From: DATAAM01 sp036260075
GTDB lineage: Bacteria > Actinomycetota > Acidimicrobiia > Acidimicrobiales > JAHWLA01
Direction: 5' to 3'
NCBI GenBank assembly: GCA_036260075.1
Contig: DATAAM010000158.1
Location: 1-14,632, forward strand
DNA: 14,632 nt
Part shown: piece after piece, positions 7,669 to 14,086 of the stretch
How positions within the stretch are numbered: the first letter of the stretch is position 1
Layout of the letters: every line of letters starts with the position of its first letter
Translations under genes and position numbers: made by a program
Notes under the pieces: generated by a model
The model's database searches: none
What the model was told of the DNA's origin: nothing
The model's input: the letters and a program-made list of their open reading frames with translations, nothing else

Positions 7669-8375
7669 GCGGTGAGGCCCACGCCGAGGACGGAGAGGCC
7701 GGACGGCTCACGTCGGAAGCCGAGGCTCTCGTAGAGGGCGAGGGCGGCGTCGTTCTCCAGCTGCGTGTTCACCACGGCCCGCTCGGCCCGCCAGCGCCGG
7801 AGCCACCGCAGCCCGTCGAGCACGAGCGCCCGCCCCAGTCCGGCCCGCTGGCGATCGGGCTGCACGGCCAGTCGCTGGAGGAAGCCCCGGCGGGCGGCCC
7901 GGCCGGTCACCGCGTAGCCCACGACCTCGGGCACGGCGGCCACCCGGAAGCGGGCGTGGGGCGTGGCCCGCAGGGCCTCGTCGAGCCCGCTGAGGTCGAG
8001 CCGCCAGAACTGCGGGAAGGCCGCTTCGTCGACCCGCAGCACCTCGGGCCGGTCGAGGGGCTTGGCCCGGCGGAGGAACTGCTCCGCGTCGGTGGGGGGC
8101 GGCAGCCCCTCGAGGTCGTGGGCCAGGAGGTGCAACTGCTCCTCCACTGTGAACCCGGCGGCCAGGAACCCGCGCTGCTCGGGCTCGGACAGCGCGGCGG
8201 TGACCACGCGGGTGTAGCCCCGGACGGCCAGCAGGTCGCAGCAGCGCCGCACGAACGCGGCGGACGGCACGGGCGCGTCCGGGAGCGGGCTCACGTAGGC
8301 GACGTGGCGGTCGCCCCGCCAGGGGCCCGTGCGGACGCGCTCTTCGCCCCAGCGGATGACGTCGGTGTCGGGCAC
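7665..8375 (-). CDS. GNAT N-acetyltransferase, partly duplicated fold
   Basis: A 236-residue acetyltransferase of the GNAT superfamily and the first gene of the minus-strand envelope row. The complete domain is C-terminal. Its acetyl-CoA loop is in LAVQPDRQRAGLGRALVLDG (169-188; Q/R-x-x-G-x-G at 176-181), with VNTQLENDAALALYESLGF (202-220) supplying the usual N and Tyr215. The N-terminal half has a degenerate GNAT-like end (GYTRVVTAALSEPEQRGFLAAGF, broken here into pieces around 53-75), suggesting a tandem GNAT with one worn copy. The GTG at 8375-8373 is preceded by TAACCT 9 nt upstream. The substrate cannot be read from sequence; RimI-like protein acetylation or small-molecule acetylation are both possible. 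Confidence 0.85.
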   Translation of the reverse strand: MPDTDVIRWGEERVRTGPWRGDRHVAYVSPLPDAPVPSAAFVRRCCDLLAVRGYTRVVTAALSEPEQRGFLAAGFTVEEQLHLLAHDLEGLPPPTDAEQFLRRAKPLDRPEVLRVDEAAFPQFWRLDLSGLDEALRATPHARFRVAAVPEVVGYAVTGRAARRGFLQRLAVQPDRQRAGLGRALVLDGLRWLRRWRAERAVVNTQLENDAALALYESLGFRREPSGLSVLGVGLTA

Positions 8376-8384
8376 GGCGGCCCG

Positions 8385-8390
8385 AGGTTA
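8385..8390 (-). promoter_or_regulatory. candidate -10 element of the envelope operon
   Basis: On the minus strand TAACCT lies 9 nt before the GTG of the GNAT gene, which would place the transcript start within a few bases of that codon. No TTGACA-like -35 is evident. It is supported mainly by likeness to TAGCCT before two other genes in this window. Confidence 0.4.
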
Positions 8391-8400
8391 CCGGTGGGCG

Positions 8401-8406
8401 TAGCCT
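8401..8406 (+). promoter_or_regulatory. candidate -10 element, leaderless start of the deacetylase gene
   Basis: TAGCCT fits the actinobacterial TAnnnT -10 pattern and ends 6 nt before the GTG at 8413, so transcription would begin at or next to the first base of that codon. There is no Shine-Dalgarno, as expected for a leaderless mRNA. The divergent GNAT promoter shares this 37-bp gap. Confidence 0.5.
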
Positions 8407-8412
8407 GCAGTC

Positions 8413-9423
8413 GTGGCGGTGCTGTTCGTGACCCACCCTCGCTTCCTCGACCACGACACCGGCCCCGGCCACCCGGAGCGGCCCGCCCGCCTCGACGCCG
8501 TGGTGGCAGGCGTGCAGTCGGCCGACCTGTGGGACGCGGTAATCCCCACCGCCCCCCGCCCGGCCCGGCGCGACGAGCTGACGCGGGTGCACCCCGAGCC
8601 CTACCTCGACGCCGTGGCGTCGTTCTGCGCGGCGGGCGGAGGCCACCTCGACGCCGACACGGCCGCCTCGGCCGAGTCGTGGGACGCCGCCCTGCTGGCG
8701 GCGGGCGGCGGCCTCGCCGCGGTGGAGGCGCTCGACCGGGGGGAGGCCGATGCCGCCTTCCTGGCGGTGCGCCCGCCCGGCCACCACGCCACCCGGCGCC
8801 GCCCCATGGGGTTCTGCCTCCTCAACAATGTGGCGGTGGCGGCCGCCGCGTTGGCCGACCGGGGCGAGCGGGTGCTGATCGTCGACTGGGACGCGCACCA
8901 CGGCAACGGGACGCAGGACGTGTTCTACGCCGACGGCCGCGTGCTGTACGTGTCGCTCCACCAGTACCCGCTCTATCCGGGCACCGGGCGGCTGGAGGAG
9001 ACCGGGACGGGCGACGGCGTGGGGTGCACCATCAACTTCCCGCTGCCGGCGGGCGCCACCGGCGACACGTACCTGGCCGCCTTCGACGAGGTGCTGGCGC
9101 CCGCGGCCGCCGAGTTCCGGCCAACCTGGGTCCTCGTCTCCGCCGGCTTCGACGGCCACCGGGCCGACCCCCTGACCGACCTTGGCCTCTCGGCGGGCGA
9201 CTTCGCCGACCTCACGGTGCGGGTGGCCGGGCTGGTGCCGCCGGGGCGGCGGCTCGTCTTCCTCGAAGGCGGCTACGATCTGGCGGCGCTGGGAGCGTCG
9301 TCGGCCGCCTGCGTGGCGGGCCTGGCGGGCACGGTCTACCGGCCCGAGCCTCCGACGTCTGGTGGGGTGGGGCGCACGGTGGTCGACACGGTGCGCAACC
9401 GGCGGGCTCAGGCCGGCGCCTGA
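8413..9423 (+). CDS. class II histone-deacetylase-like amidohydrolase
   Basis: A 336-residue zinc hydrolase of the HDAC/acetoin-utilisation/acetylpolyamine amidohydrolase superfamily, full length for the bacterial class II type. All catalytic features are visible: the charge-relay histidine pair H124-H125 in PPGHHATRR, zinc ligands D160 and H162 in VDWDAHHGNGTQ, the third ligand D247 in SAGFDGHRADPL, and the transition-state tyrosine Y288 in LEGGYD. It should remove acetyl or other acyl groups from lysine or polyamines; which one cannot be told here. The GTG start follows a TAGCCT -10 by 6 nt and lacks a ribosome site. It reads towards pilT with a 21-nt gap, so both are probably co-transcribed. 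An acetyltransferase gene diverges from the same short gap. Confidence 0.93.
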   Translation: MAVLFVTHPRFLDHDTGPGHPERPARLDAVVAGVQSADLWDAVIPTAPRPARRDELTRVHPEPYLDAVASFCAAGGGHLDADTAASAESWDAALLAAGGGLAAVEALDRGEADAAFLAVRPPGHHATRRRPMGFCLLNNVAVAAAALADRGERVLIVDWDAHHGNGTQDVFYADGRVLYVSLHQYPLYPGTGRLEETGTGDGVGCTINFPLPAGATGDTYLAAFDEVLAPAAAEFRPTWVLVSAGFDGHRADPLTDLGLSAGDFADLTVRVAGLVPPGRRLVFLEGGYDLAALGASSAACVAGLAGTVYRPEPPTSGGVGRTVVDTVRNRRAQAGA

Positions 9424-9444
9424 TCCTGCCGACACCTTGTCTCG

Positions 9445-10530
9445 GTGTTGGATCTCAACGAGCTGCTGCGCTACACGGTCGAGCAGCGGGGGTCGGACTT
9501 GCACGTCAAGGCCGGTTCGCCGCCGCACGTGCGCGTCGACGGTCACCTCGTCGCCGCGCCCTTCGATCGCGTCACGCCCGAGGACACCGAGCGCATGGCG
9601 TTCCAGGTGCTGCCCAAGGACCGGGCCGACGAGTTCGTGGAGACAGCCGAGGCCGACTTCGCCCTGAGCGTGTCGGGCATGGGCCGGTTCCGGGTGAACG
9701 TGTTCCGCCAGCGCGGCTCGGTGGGGCTGGTGTTCCGCCGGGTGCTGCCCGGCATCCCCGACTTCGAGACGCTGGGGCTGCCGTCGGTGGTGCGCCGTCT
9801 GGCCGAGGAGCCGCGTGGGCTGGTCCTCGTCACCGGCCCGACCGGCTCGGGGAAGACCACGACGATCGCGGCGATGATCGATCACATCAACGCCCACAAG
9901 CAGGTGAACATCGTGACGGTCGAGGACCCGATCGAGGTGCTGCACGTCGACAAGAGGTCGATCGTGAACCAGCGGGAGATCGGCACCGACACCCGCGACT
10001 ACGCCATGGCGATGAAGCGGGTGCTGCGCCAGGACCCCGACGTGATCTTCATCGGCGAGATGCGCGACCCCGAGACGGTGTGGGCGGCCCTGGCCGCGGC
10101 CGAGACCGGCCACCTGGTGGTCTCGACCCTGCACACCACCAACGCGGTCGAGACCATCAACCGCATCGTCGACTTCTTCCCGCCCCACCAGCAGAAGCAG
10201 ATCCGGCTGTCGCTGGCGTCGTCGCTGCGGGGCGTGGTCTCGCAACGGCTGCTCGAGCGGGCCGACGGGAAGGGCCGCGTGCCCTCGGTGGAGGTGCTGG
10301 TCATGACCGGCCGCATCTTCGACCGGATCGTCGACCCCAACGCAGGCGGCAACGAGTCGATCGAGGACATCATCGCCGACGGCGAGTACTACGGCATGCA
10401 GACGTTCGACCAGAGCCTGTTCAGCCTGTTCAAGAACGGCATGGTCGACCTGCGCAGCGCGATGGCGTCGGCGTCGAACCCGCACGACTTCCGGGTGGCG
10501 TTGCAGCAGGCCGGCCTCATCCCCACCTGA
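9445..10530 (+). CDS. pilT: PilT-type pilus retraction ATPase
   Basis: A 361-residue secretion-type hexameric ATPase matching PilT in length and motifs. The N-terminal PAS-like domain opens with LLRYTVEQRGSDLHVKAGSPP. Walker A is GPTGSGKTT (131-139, K137). The Asp box is in TVEDPIEVLH, Walker B is IFIGEMRD with E205, the His box is in STLHTTNA with H230, and the PilT-typical C-terminal signature reads RLSLASSLRGVVSQRLL. PilT powers retraction of type IV pili for twitching and DNA uptake. No pilB, pilC, pilM-Q or pilin gene lies in the window, so it would work with genes elsewhere. The start GTG at 9445-9447 gives MLDLNELL, the expected N-terminus; no strong ribosome site is seen, and coupling with the upstream gene is likely. 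Confidence 0.95.
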   Translation: MLDLNELLRYTVEQRGSDLHVKAGSPPHVRVDGHLVAAPFDRVTPEDTERMAFQVLPKDRADEFVETAEADFALSVSGMGRFRVNVFRQRGSVGLVFRRVLPGIPDFETLGLPSVVRRLAEEPRGLVLVTGPTGSGKTTTIAAMIDHINAHKQVNIVTVEDPIEVLHVDKRSIVNQREIGTDTRDYAMAMKRVLRQDPDVIFIGEMRDPETVWAALAAAETGHLVVSTLHTTNAVETINRIVDFFPPHQQKQIRLSLASSLRGVVSQRLLERADGKGRVPSVEVLVMTGRIFDRIVDPNAGGNESIEDIIADGEYYGMQTFDQSLFSLFKNGMVDLRSAMASASNPHDFRVALQQAGLIPT

Positions 10531-10545
10531 CGTCCTCCAGCCCCT

Positions 10546-10593
10546 TTTTCTCCGCAAATCCGGGCCTGCGCAGGCGTGGGTTTGCGGAGAAAA
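10546..10593. repeat. nested inverted repeat between convergent genes
   Basis: Two perfect 13-nt arms, TTTTCTCCGCAAA (10546-10558) and TTTGCGGAGAAAA (10581-10593), enclose a second 12-nt palindrome GCCTGCGCAGGC (10564-10575). It lies 15 nt after the pilT stop and 24 nt from the convergent DUF916 stop. A factor-independent terminator usually ends its stem with a T run; here the T run opens the left arm and A follows the right arm, so termination in either direction would be by a hairpin without a U tail. It may instead be an interspersed palindromic element. Termination is likely given position, but not proven. Confidence 0.6.
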
Positions 10594-10617
10594 CGCGGAC
10601 GCGACCGGGCCGGCCCG

Positions 10618-11544
10618 TCAGATGCGACGGCGCACGGCAAAGCCGACGACGAGCGCGAGAGCTGCCACCGCAACCAGCACCGGCAACCACGGGAGGCCGT
10701 CGTCCTCTTCATCGGTGGACGCGGCACCGGCAACGGTGAACGTGACCCGCTGCTCCTGCGCCTCGCCGCCTTGCACGAGCTGGAGCCGCAGCCTCGCCTC
10801 GTAGGTGCCTCGCTCGAGGCTCCCGTCCGAGCGCACGGGCAGTGTGGTGACGGCGCCGGGCGGCACCGTCCCGAGCACGGGCACCTCGACCGTGGTGGCG
10901 AAGTCGCCGCGGGCGATCGTCAGTGTGCCGAGCGGCTCGACCAGCAGGTCGCCCACATTGGCCACGTCCGCCGCGAACGTGCGCTCACCGGTCCAGCGCA
11001 GGGCCCGGAACTCGAAGGCTCGCCGAGGGGTCGGCGCGGCGGGCGGGGTGACGGTGAGGTACACGCGCACGCCCACCCGGTTCACGACGTGCACCCCGGG
11101 GCCGGAGGGGGTCTCCGCCTTCCGCACCACGACGGCGGCGATGTGGTCGCCGGGCGCGGCGTCGGCGGGGACATCGACGCGGAGGGCGACGCGGACGCTG
11201 CCCCGAGCGGGCACCCGCAGCCGTTCGGGCGTCACGCGCAGCCAGCCGCCCTCCGCGGTCGTCGTCGTGCCCGGGGCGAAGCTGCCGTCCGCGGTCACGA
11301 CGGCGTCCACCGGCTCGACCACGAGGTCGAGCGGGGCATCGGTCAGGTTGCGGGCCTCCAGACGGTCGTCGAAGCCGATCCCGGGCGCCACCGTGCGCAC
11401 CACGTACGAACGCTCACGCTGGGGCGTGTCGACCGGACGGACGGGCTGCAGCGAGAACTCGCCGTTCTCGGTCGCGCGCGCCGGCTCGCCGGGAGCCAGG
11501 AGGCCCACGGCGAGCGCGGCGAGGAGCGCAGCGAACCGACGCAC
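10618..11544 (-). CDS. DUF916/WxL-interacting-like membrane-anchored surface protein
   Basis: A 308-residue secreted protein. It has a signal peptide (1-24), a beta-sandwich region matching DUF916 (about 28-165), a second Ig-like region (about 173-272), an acidic linker STDEEDDG and one C-terminal membrane helix (286-303) with a short RRRI tail. DUF916-like features include RTVAPGIGFDDRLEARNLTD (50-69), the PVDAVVTADGSF segment, and DVPADAAPGDHIAAVVVRK (124-142). This is the layout of WxL-interacting proteins (WxLIP: DUF916 + DUF3324 + membrane anchor) of Firmicutes. The adjacent upstream gene encodes a WxL-like protein, with only 4 nt between them, which supports the pairing. The GTG start is at 11544-11542. 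The second domain is too diverged for me to call DUF3324 with certainty. Confidence 0.82.
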   Translation of the reverse strand: MRRFAALLAALAVGLLAPGEPARATENGEFSLQPVRPVDTPQRERSYVVRTVAPGIGFDDRLEARNLTDAPLDLVVEPVDAVVTADGSFAPGTTTTAEGGWLRVTPERLRVPARGSVRVALRVDVPADAAPGDHIAAVVVRKAETPSGPGVHVVNRVGVRVYLTVTPPAAPTPRRAFEFRALRWTGERTFAADVANVGDLLVEPLGTLTIARGDFATTVEVPVLGTVPPGAVTTLPVRSDGSLERGTYEARLRLQLVQGGEAQEQRVTFTVAGAASTDEEDDGLPWLPVLVAVAALALVVGFAVRRRI

Positions 11545-11548
11545 AGGC

Positions 11549-12088
11549 TCAGCTGACGGTCTGCGTGACCACCACGCTGTACGTGCCTGCCTGCGCGCCT
11601 GCCGGCGTGGTGAACGTGAGCGTCGGGTTGAACGTGTAGGTCCCGCCGCCCGAGGTGGCCACTGCCGTGGCGACCGGGATGGGGGTGGTGCTCAGGAAGC
11701 CGCCCGCTCCGGCGCCGACCCCTGTGATCGGGCTGATGCCACTGGCGGCCACGGTGCCGGTCACCCAGCCCAGGGGGCCGGTGGCGCCCAACGCGATCGT
11801 CTTGGGTGTGGCGCCGCCCGTCGACATCGTGGACGTCGTGGTGACCGCCGTGACGTTCCACCCCAAGAGGCTGCCGCGTCCGTCCGCCACCGTCACGGTC
11901 CCGAGCTGCTTGGAGGCGGTTGAGCCGGCGGCGGCCGAGACGTTGCCGAGGTCGAGGCTGCCAGGGGCGGCGATCGTCAGGTCGCCGGTGAGGGTGACGG
12001 ACACGGTGGTGTCGGCCGCCATGGCAACCGGCGCGAGCGCCAGACCTGCAACTGCTCCGACGACGAGGGCACAAGTGCGGATCTTCAC
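11549..12088 (-). CDS. WxL-like cell-wall-binding surface protein
   Basis: A 179-residue secreted protein made of little more than one WxL-type domain. The signal peptide ends near AMA-AD (residues 22-26). The domain has the proximal motif in VADGRGSLLGWNVTAV (67-82; W77-N78-V79, a WxV form of WxL) and the distal motif AGTYSVVVTQTVS (167-179), matching the YxxxLTxTL-type end of the family. It is rich in Thr, Gly and Ala and has one Cys, in the signal peptide. GTG at 12088-12086 is chosen because it begins a normal signal peptide (MKIRTCALVVGAVAG) after GGGAAGGAAA; GTG at 12133 would add 15 residues that spoil it. WxL domains bind peptidoglycan non-covalently and partner WxLIP proteins, and the next gene is such a protein. 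Confidence 0.8.
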   Translation of the reverse strand: MKIRTCALVVGAVAGLALAPVAMAADTTVSVTLTGDLTIAAPGSLDLGNVSAAAGSTASKQLGTVTVADGRGSLLGWNVTAVTTTSTMSTGGATPKTIALGATGPLGWVTGTVAASGISPITGVGAGAGGFLSTTPIPVATAVATSGGGTYTFNPTLTFTTPAGAQAGTYSVVVTQTVS

Positions 12089-12191
12089 TGGGGGTTTCCT
12101 TCCCTGCGGGTGCTCGCTTGGGAGGATCGGCACGCTTCGTGGCGCGGCGGATGGCCCGACCGAGGCATTTCGCGGCGCCGAGAAGGACTAG
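12089..12191 (-). other. 103-nt leader between FN3 and WxL genes
   Basis: This is the second-longest gap in the cassette region. Apart from the purine-rich GGGAAGGAAA close to the WxL start, I see no long hairpin, clear -10/-35 pair or small gene. It may hold an internal promoter or a processing site, but nothing in the bases proves it. Confidence 0.3.
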
Positions 12192-12626
12192 TCAGAGGCA
12201 GAGCGGGCTCAGCGTGGTCCGTGACACCTCGCCCGTTGCCGCGCTGTGCCAGTTGCCCTTGGTCGCCCGCACGACGTAGTGGTACGTGGTGGCGAACGCC
12301 AGCCCGGTCACCGTGTAGCTCGTCGTGTTGACGCCGCTGACCGTGCCGACGGTCGCGTACGGCCCGCCGGAGACGAGCGAGCCGAGCACCTCGTAGCCGT
12401 CCGCCCACGACGAGGTGGTCGCCGTCCACGACACCACGATCGAAGCGGTCAGCCCGGCGCTGCACGGGCCGTGGGTGGTGGCCGGGTTCGTTGGAGGCCC
12501 CAGCGAACCGGTCGAGACCGAGTGGGCGGCGCTGTCGCCGTCGTGGAACTGGGCCAACGCCACGGACGCCGTCACCAGCAGCGCGGCGACGGCGACGGCG
12601 AGCCCGGTGGCGAGGCGTTCAACCAC
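12192..12626 (-). CDS. small secreted fibronectin type III protein, likely SipW substrate
   Basis: A 144-residue exported protein. The N-terminus has a hydrophobic core (6-25) ending SVALAQFHDGDSAAHSVSTG, which parallels the SipW-type region of the TasA-like protein in this operon. One FN3 domain follows (about 44-138) with SIVVSWTATTSSWADGYEVL (62-81) and SYTVTGLAFATTYHYVVRA (103-121), the usual Trp and Tyr positions. C55 and C143 bracket the domain and could form a disulfide that closes it. No membrane anchor, sortase motif or repeat is present. The GTG at 12626-12624 lies inside the signal peptidase gene (8-nt overlap) after GGGAG 7 nt upstream. It may be a minor fibre part or adaptor between fibre and wall; role unproven. 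Confidence 0.78.
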   Translation of the reverse strand: MVERLATGLAVAVAALLVTASVALAQFHDGDSAAHSVSTGSLGPPTNPATTHGPCSAGLTASIVVSWTATTSSWADGYEVLGSLVSGGPYATVGTVSGVNTTSYTVTGLAFATTYHYVVRATKGNWHSAATGEVSRTTLSPLCL

Positions 12627-13227
12627 GTCCCGCTCCCGTGGCCGCGCCGAGGGTCAGGAGGGCGAGCAAGGCGACCGTGCCCGGCATCGGCGACGCGGGC
12701 GACGGCGCCGGGTCGTCCGGCGTGGAGGGCCGGCGCCAGATGTCGCGCAGCAGCAGCACGAGGGAGAGCAACGGCACCCCGAGCACGAGCAGCTGCCGGG
12801 CCTGCGGCCTGCGCAGCCATTCGAGCACCCAACCCAGCTGGGGCACGGTGGCGCGCACCTTCCACACCGTGCCGCCCTTCAGCTCCGCCACCCAGCCGTC
12901 GGGGCTCGCGTTGGCGTCGCCCTTGGTGCGCACCACCGGCCGATCGCCGCCACGCACGATCTCGACCACCCGATGGGTCACCACTCGGCGGTCCTCCACG
13001 GGGATGCGGTAGGTGATGACGTCGCCCACCCGCAGGCTTCGGGCGGGCACCGGTGTCGTCACGATGACCGACCCCTCCGCCATCGTCGGCCGCATGCTGC
13101 CGGTGAGGACGGTGACCGTGCGGTAGGCGCCGGTGCGAGGACCCAGGCCGACGGCCAGGAGCAGCAGGAGGGAGAACGCGAGGAAGCCGGCTGCGAGCAG
13201 CCGGGCCGCCGTCGTGGCGATGCGCAT
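12619..13227 (-). CDS. sipW: SipW-type (S26B) signal peptidase
   Basis: A 202-residue membrane signal peptidase of the ER/archaeal type. Helices lie at about 8-29 and 143-161, and a third hydrophobic stretch at 183-199. The catalytic serine is S44 in VLTGSMRPTM. The general base position has histidine, H85 in VVTHRVVEIV, rather than the lysine of ordinary bacterial type I enzymes; KGDANASPD (102-110) is the third conserved box with D104. These are the hallmarks of SipW, which matures TasA-class fibre proteins. ATG at 13227-13225 is chosen because GGGAGG stands 5 nt before it; an upstream in-frame start at 13281 would add 18 charged residues lying in the hairpin region. Its likely substrates are the TasA-like protein upstream and the FN3 protein downstream. 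Confidence 0.92.
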   Translation of the reverse strand: MRIATTAARLLAAGFLAFSLLLLLAVGLGPRTGAYRTVTVLTGSMRPTMAEGSVIVTTPVPARSLRVGDVITYRIPVEDRRVVTHRVVEIVRGGDRPVVRTKGDANASPDGWVAELKGGTVWKVRATVPQLGWVLEWLRRPQARQLLVLGVPLLSLVLLLRDIWRRPSTPDDPAPSPASPMPGTVALLALLTLGAATGAGRG

Positions 13228-13232
13228 GTCGT

Positions 13233-13238
13233 CCTCCC
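13233..13238 (-). promoter_or_regulatory. ribosome binding site of sipW
   Basis: GGGAGG on the minus strand, 5 nt before ATG 13227. It settles the start against the longer frame and gives the peptidase its own strong initiation site after the upstream hairpin. Confidence 0.75.
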
Positions 13239-13251
13239 TTCGTGGTCCCAG

Positions 13252-13291
13252 CCGGGCCGGGCTGCGCCCGAGGCGACGCAACCCGGCCCGG
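13252..13291 (-). terminator. strong intercistronic hairpin, possible attenuator or processing stem
   Basis: On the minus strand CCGGGCCGGGTTGCG (13291-13277) pairs with CGCAGCCCGGCCCGG (13266-13252) through 15 positions with one G-U pair, closing a 10-nt loop. It begins 11 nt after the TasA-like stop and ends before the sipW ribosome site. No U run follows, so it is not a classic full terminator. Such stems often cause partial termination or protect the upstream mRNA, which would give much fibre protein and little peptidase. The stem is seen directly; the effect is inferred. Confidence 0.65.
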
Positions 13292-13302
13292 AGATTCAGG
13301 CG

Positions 13303-13938
13303 CTACTTGTTGGCGGCTGTCGTCCGCTGCGTGGTGTGGAACGAGTACTCGATCGTCGAAGCCGCGTTCTGCAGCGAGTTGCCGGCGGTGCTCGGCAGGG
13401 TGATCGTCACCCGAAGGTCGTCGGTGGCTCCCGCCGTCGTCGCTGTCAGGTTCGACAGGGCGATGTCTGTGCCGATGATCGCCCGGCTGGCGAGCACCGT
13501 CGCCTTGGTGCCGAGGTTGTCGCCCGCTGTGGCCAGGTCACAGGTGTAGGTGAAGTTCGGGCTGCTGCCGGACTCGGACCAACCGATGCCGTTGGTGCAG
13601 CGCTCGATCACCATCTGCAGGCCGTGTGTGGCATCCGTGTCCAGGGCCGAGGACGTCGTGGCCGTGGTGTTCAGGCGGACCCACGGCACGTTGTCGGTGC
13701 TGTTGTTCGTCAGCTTCACTCGCCGCTGGGCGGTGTCGCCGGGCAGCATGTCGGTGGCCGCCACGGTCAGGCGGTTGTTCGTCCCTGCGGCGCCCAGGTT
13801 GATGTCGACAAGGCCGGAGTCGATGCTCTGGCTCGCGCTGGTCGAATCGGTGAACGTGGCAAAGGTCCCCATTCCGGCGATGCCGGCCGCGGCGCCGACA
13901 GCGCCGATGGACAGCAGGATCTTCCGGGACGTCTTCAT
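13303..13938 (-). CDS. TasA/camelysin-like SipW-dependent fibre protein
   Basis: A 211-residue secreted protein of the TasA/CalY (M73 camelysin) class. The N-terminus is KTSRKILLSIGAVGAAAGI then GTFATFTDS, the SipW-type signal, with probable cleavage near A27 so the mature chain begins TFTDS. Family traits follow: SGLVDINLGA (41-50), MLPGDTAQRRVKLTNNS (64-80) and the C-terminal STIEYSFHTTQ (194-204). C114 and C133 could form a disulfide around IERCTNGIGW. The composition is rich in Thr, Asn and Ser, as in fibre-forming subunits. There is no sortase motif or membrane anchor. ATG at 13938-13936 has GGAGGGAGAG 9 nt upstream. It is first in the cassette, before its peptidase. In Bacillus such proteins form biofilm fibres; fibre formation here is inferred. 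Confidence 0.88.
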   Translation of the reverse strand: MKTSRKILLSIGAVGAAAGIAGMGTFATFTDSTSASQSIDSGLVDINLGAAGTNNRLTVAATDMLPGDTAQRRVKLTNNSTDNVPWVRLNTTATTSSALDTDATHGLQMVIERCTNGIGWSESGSSPNFTYTCDLATAGDNLGTKATVLASRAIIGTDIALSNLTATTAGATDDLRVTITLPSTAGNSLQNAASTIEYSFHTTQRTTAANK

Positions 13939-14003
13939 GGTGGTGCGCTCTCCCTCCGTCGGTACTCGGCCGCCCGCCGCACTACGGGTGAATGTCTCGG
14001 GCC

Positions 14004-14018
14004 CTCACGCCGCGTGAG
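14004..14018. promoter_or_regulatory. inverted repeat, possible operator
   Basis: Arms CTCACG and CGTGAG with a 3-nt centre, 66 nt upstream of the TasA-like start codon and 76 nt before pcnA. A compact palindrome in a divergent promoter gap is a usual place for a dimeric regulator. No regulator gene lies beside it, and a chance origin cannot be excluded. Confidence 0.35.
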
Positions 14019-14080
14019 TGAGAGCCGTTTACGAAACCGTCAGATCGAACTAGCCCGCGGGTCCGAGATGAGCACCCCGG

Positions 14081-14086
14081 TAGCCT
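14081..14086 (+). promoter_or_regulatory. candidate -10 element, leaderless start of pcnA
   Basis: TAGCCT ends 7 nt before the GTG at 14094, the spacing that starts a transcript at the first codon. It is the same hexamer found before the deacetylase gene. The CGGAGG between it and GTG is too close to act as a normal ribosome site. Confidence 0.5.

Noticed and set aside
9445..10530. PilB or GspE-type assembly ATPase
   Set aside because: The length of 361 residues, the start of the N-terminal domain and the SSLRGVVSQRLL signature are those of PilT, and the long N-terminal region of PilB is missing.
10546..10593. Classic bidirectional rho-independent terminator
   Set aside because: The T and A runs are on the wrong sides of the stem for a U tail in either direction; kept as an inverted repeat with possible terminator role.
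7956..10739. Very long open frames opposite or out of phase with known genes, including one spanning over 2.7 kb on the plus strand and others over 2 kb across 37-2421 and 7708-10557
   Set aside because: GC-rich DNA has few stops in shadow frames. These frames have low-complexity Arg/Gly/Pro/Ala protein and cross genes with clear catalytic motifs in another frame.
12089..12133. Longer WxL-like protein starting at GTG 12133
   Set aside because: It would put 15 polar residues ahead of a normal signal peptide, while the internal GTG has a purine-rich site just upstream.
13228..13281. Longer sipW start adding 18 residues
   Set aside because: The added residues are charged, overlap the strong hairpin, and an ideal ribosome site stands in front of the internal ATG at 13227.
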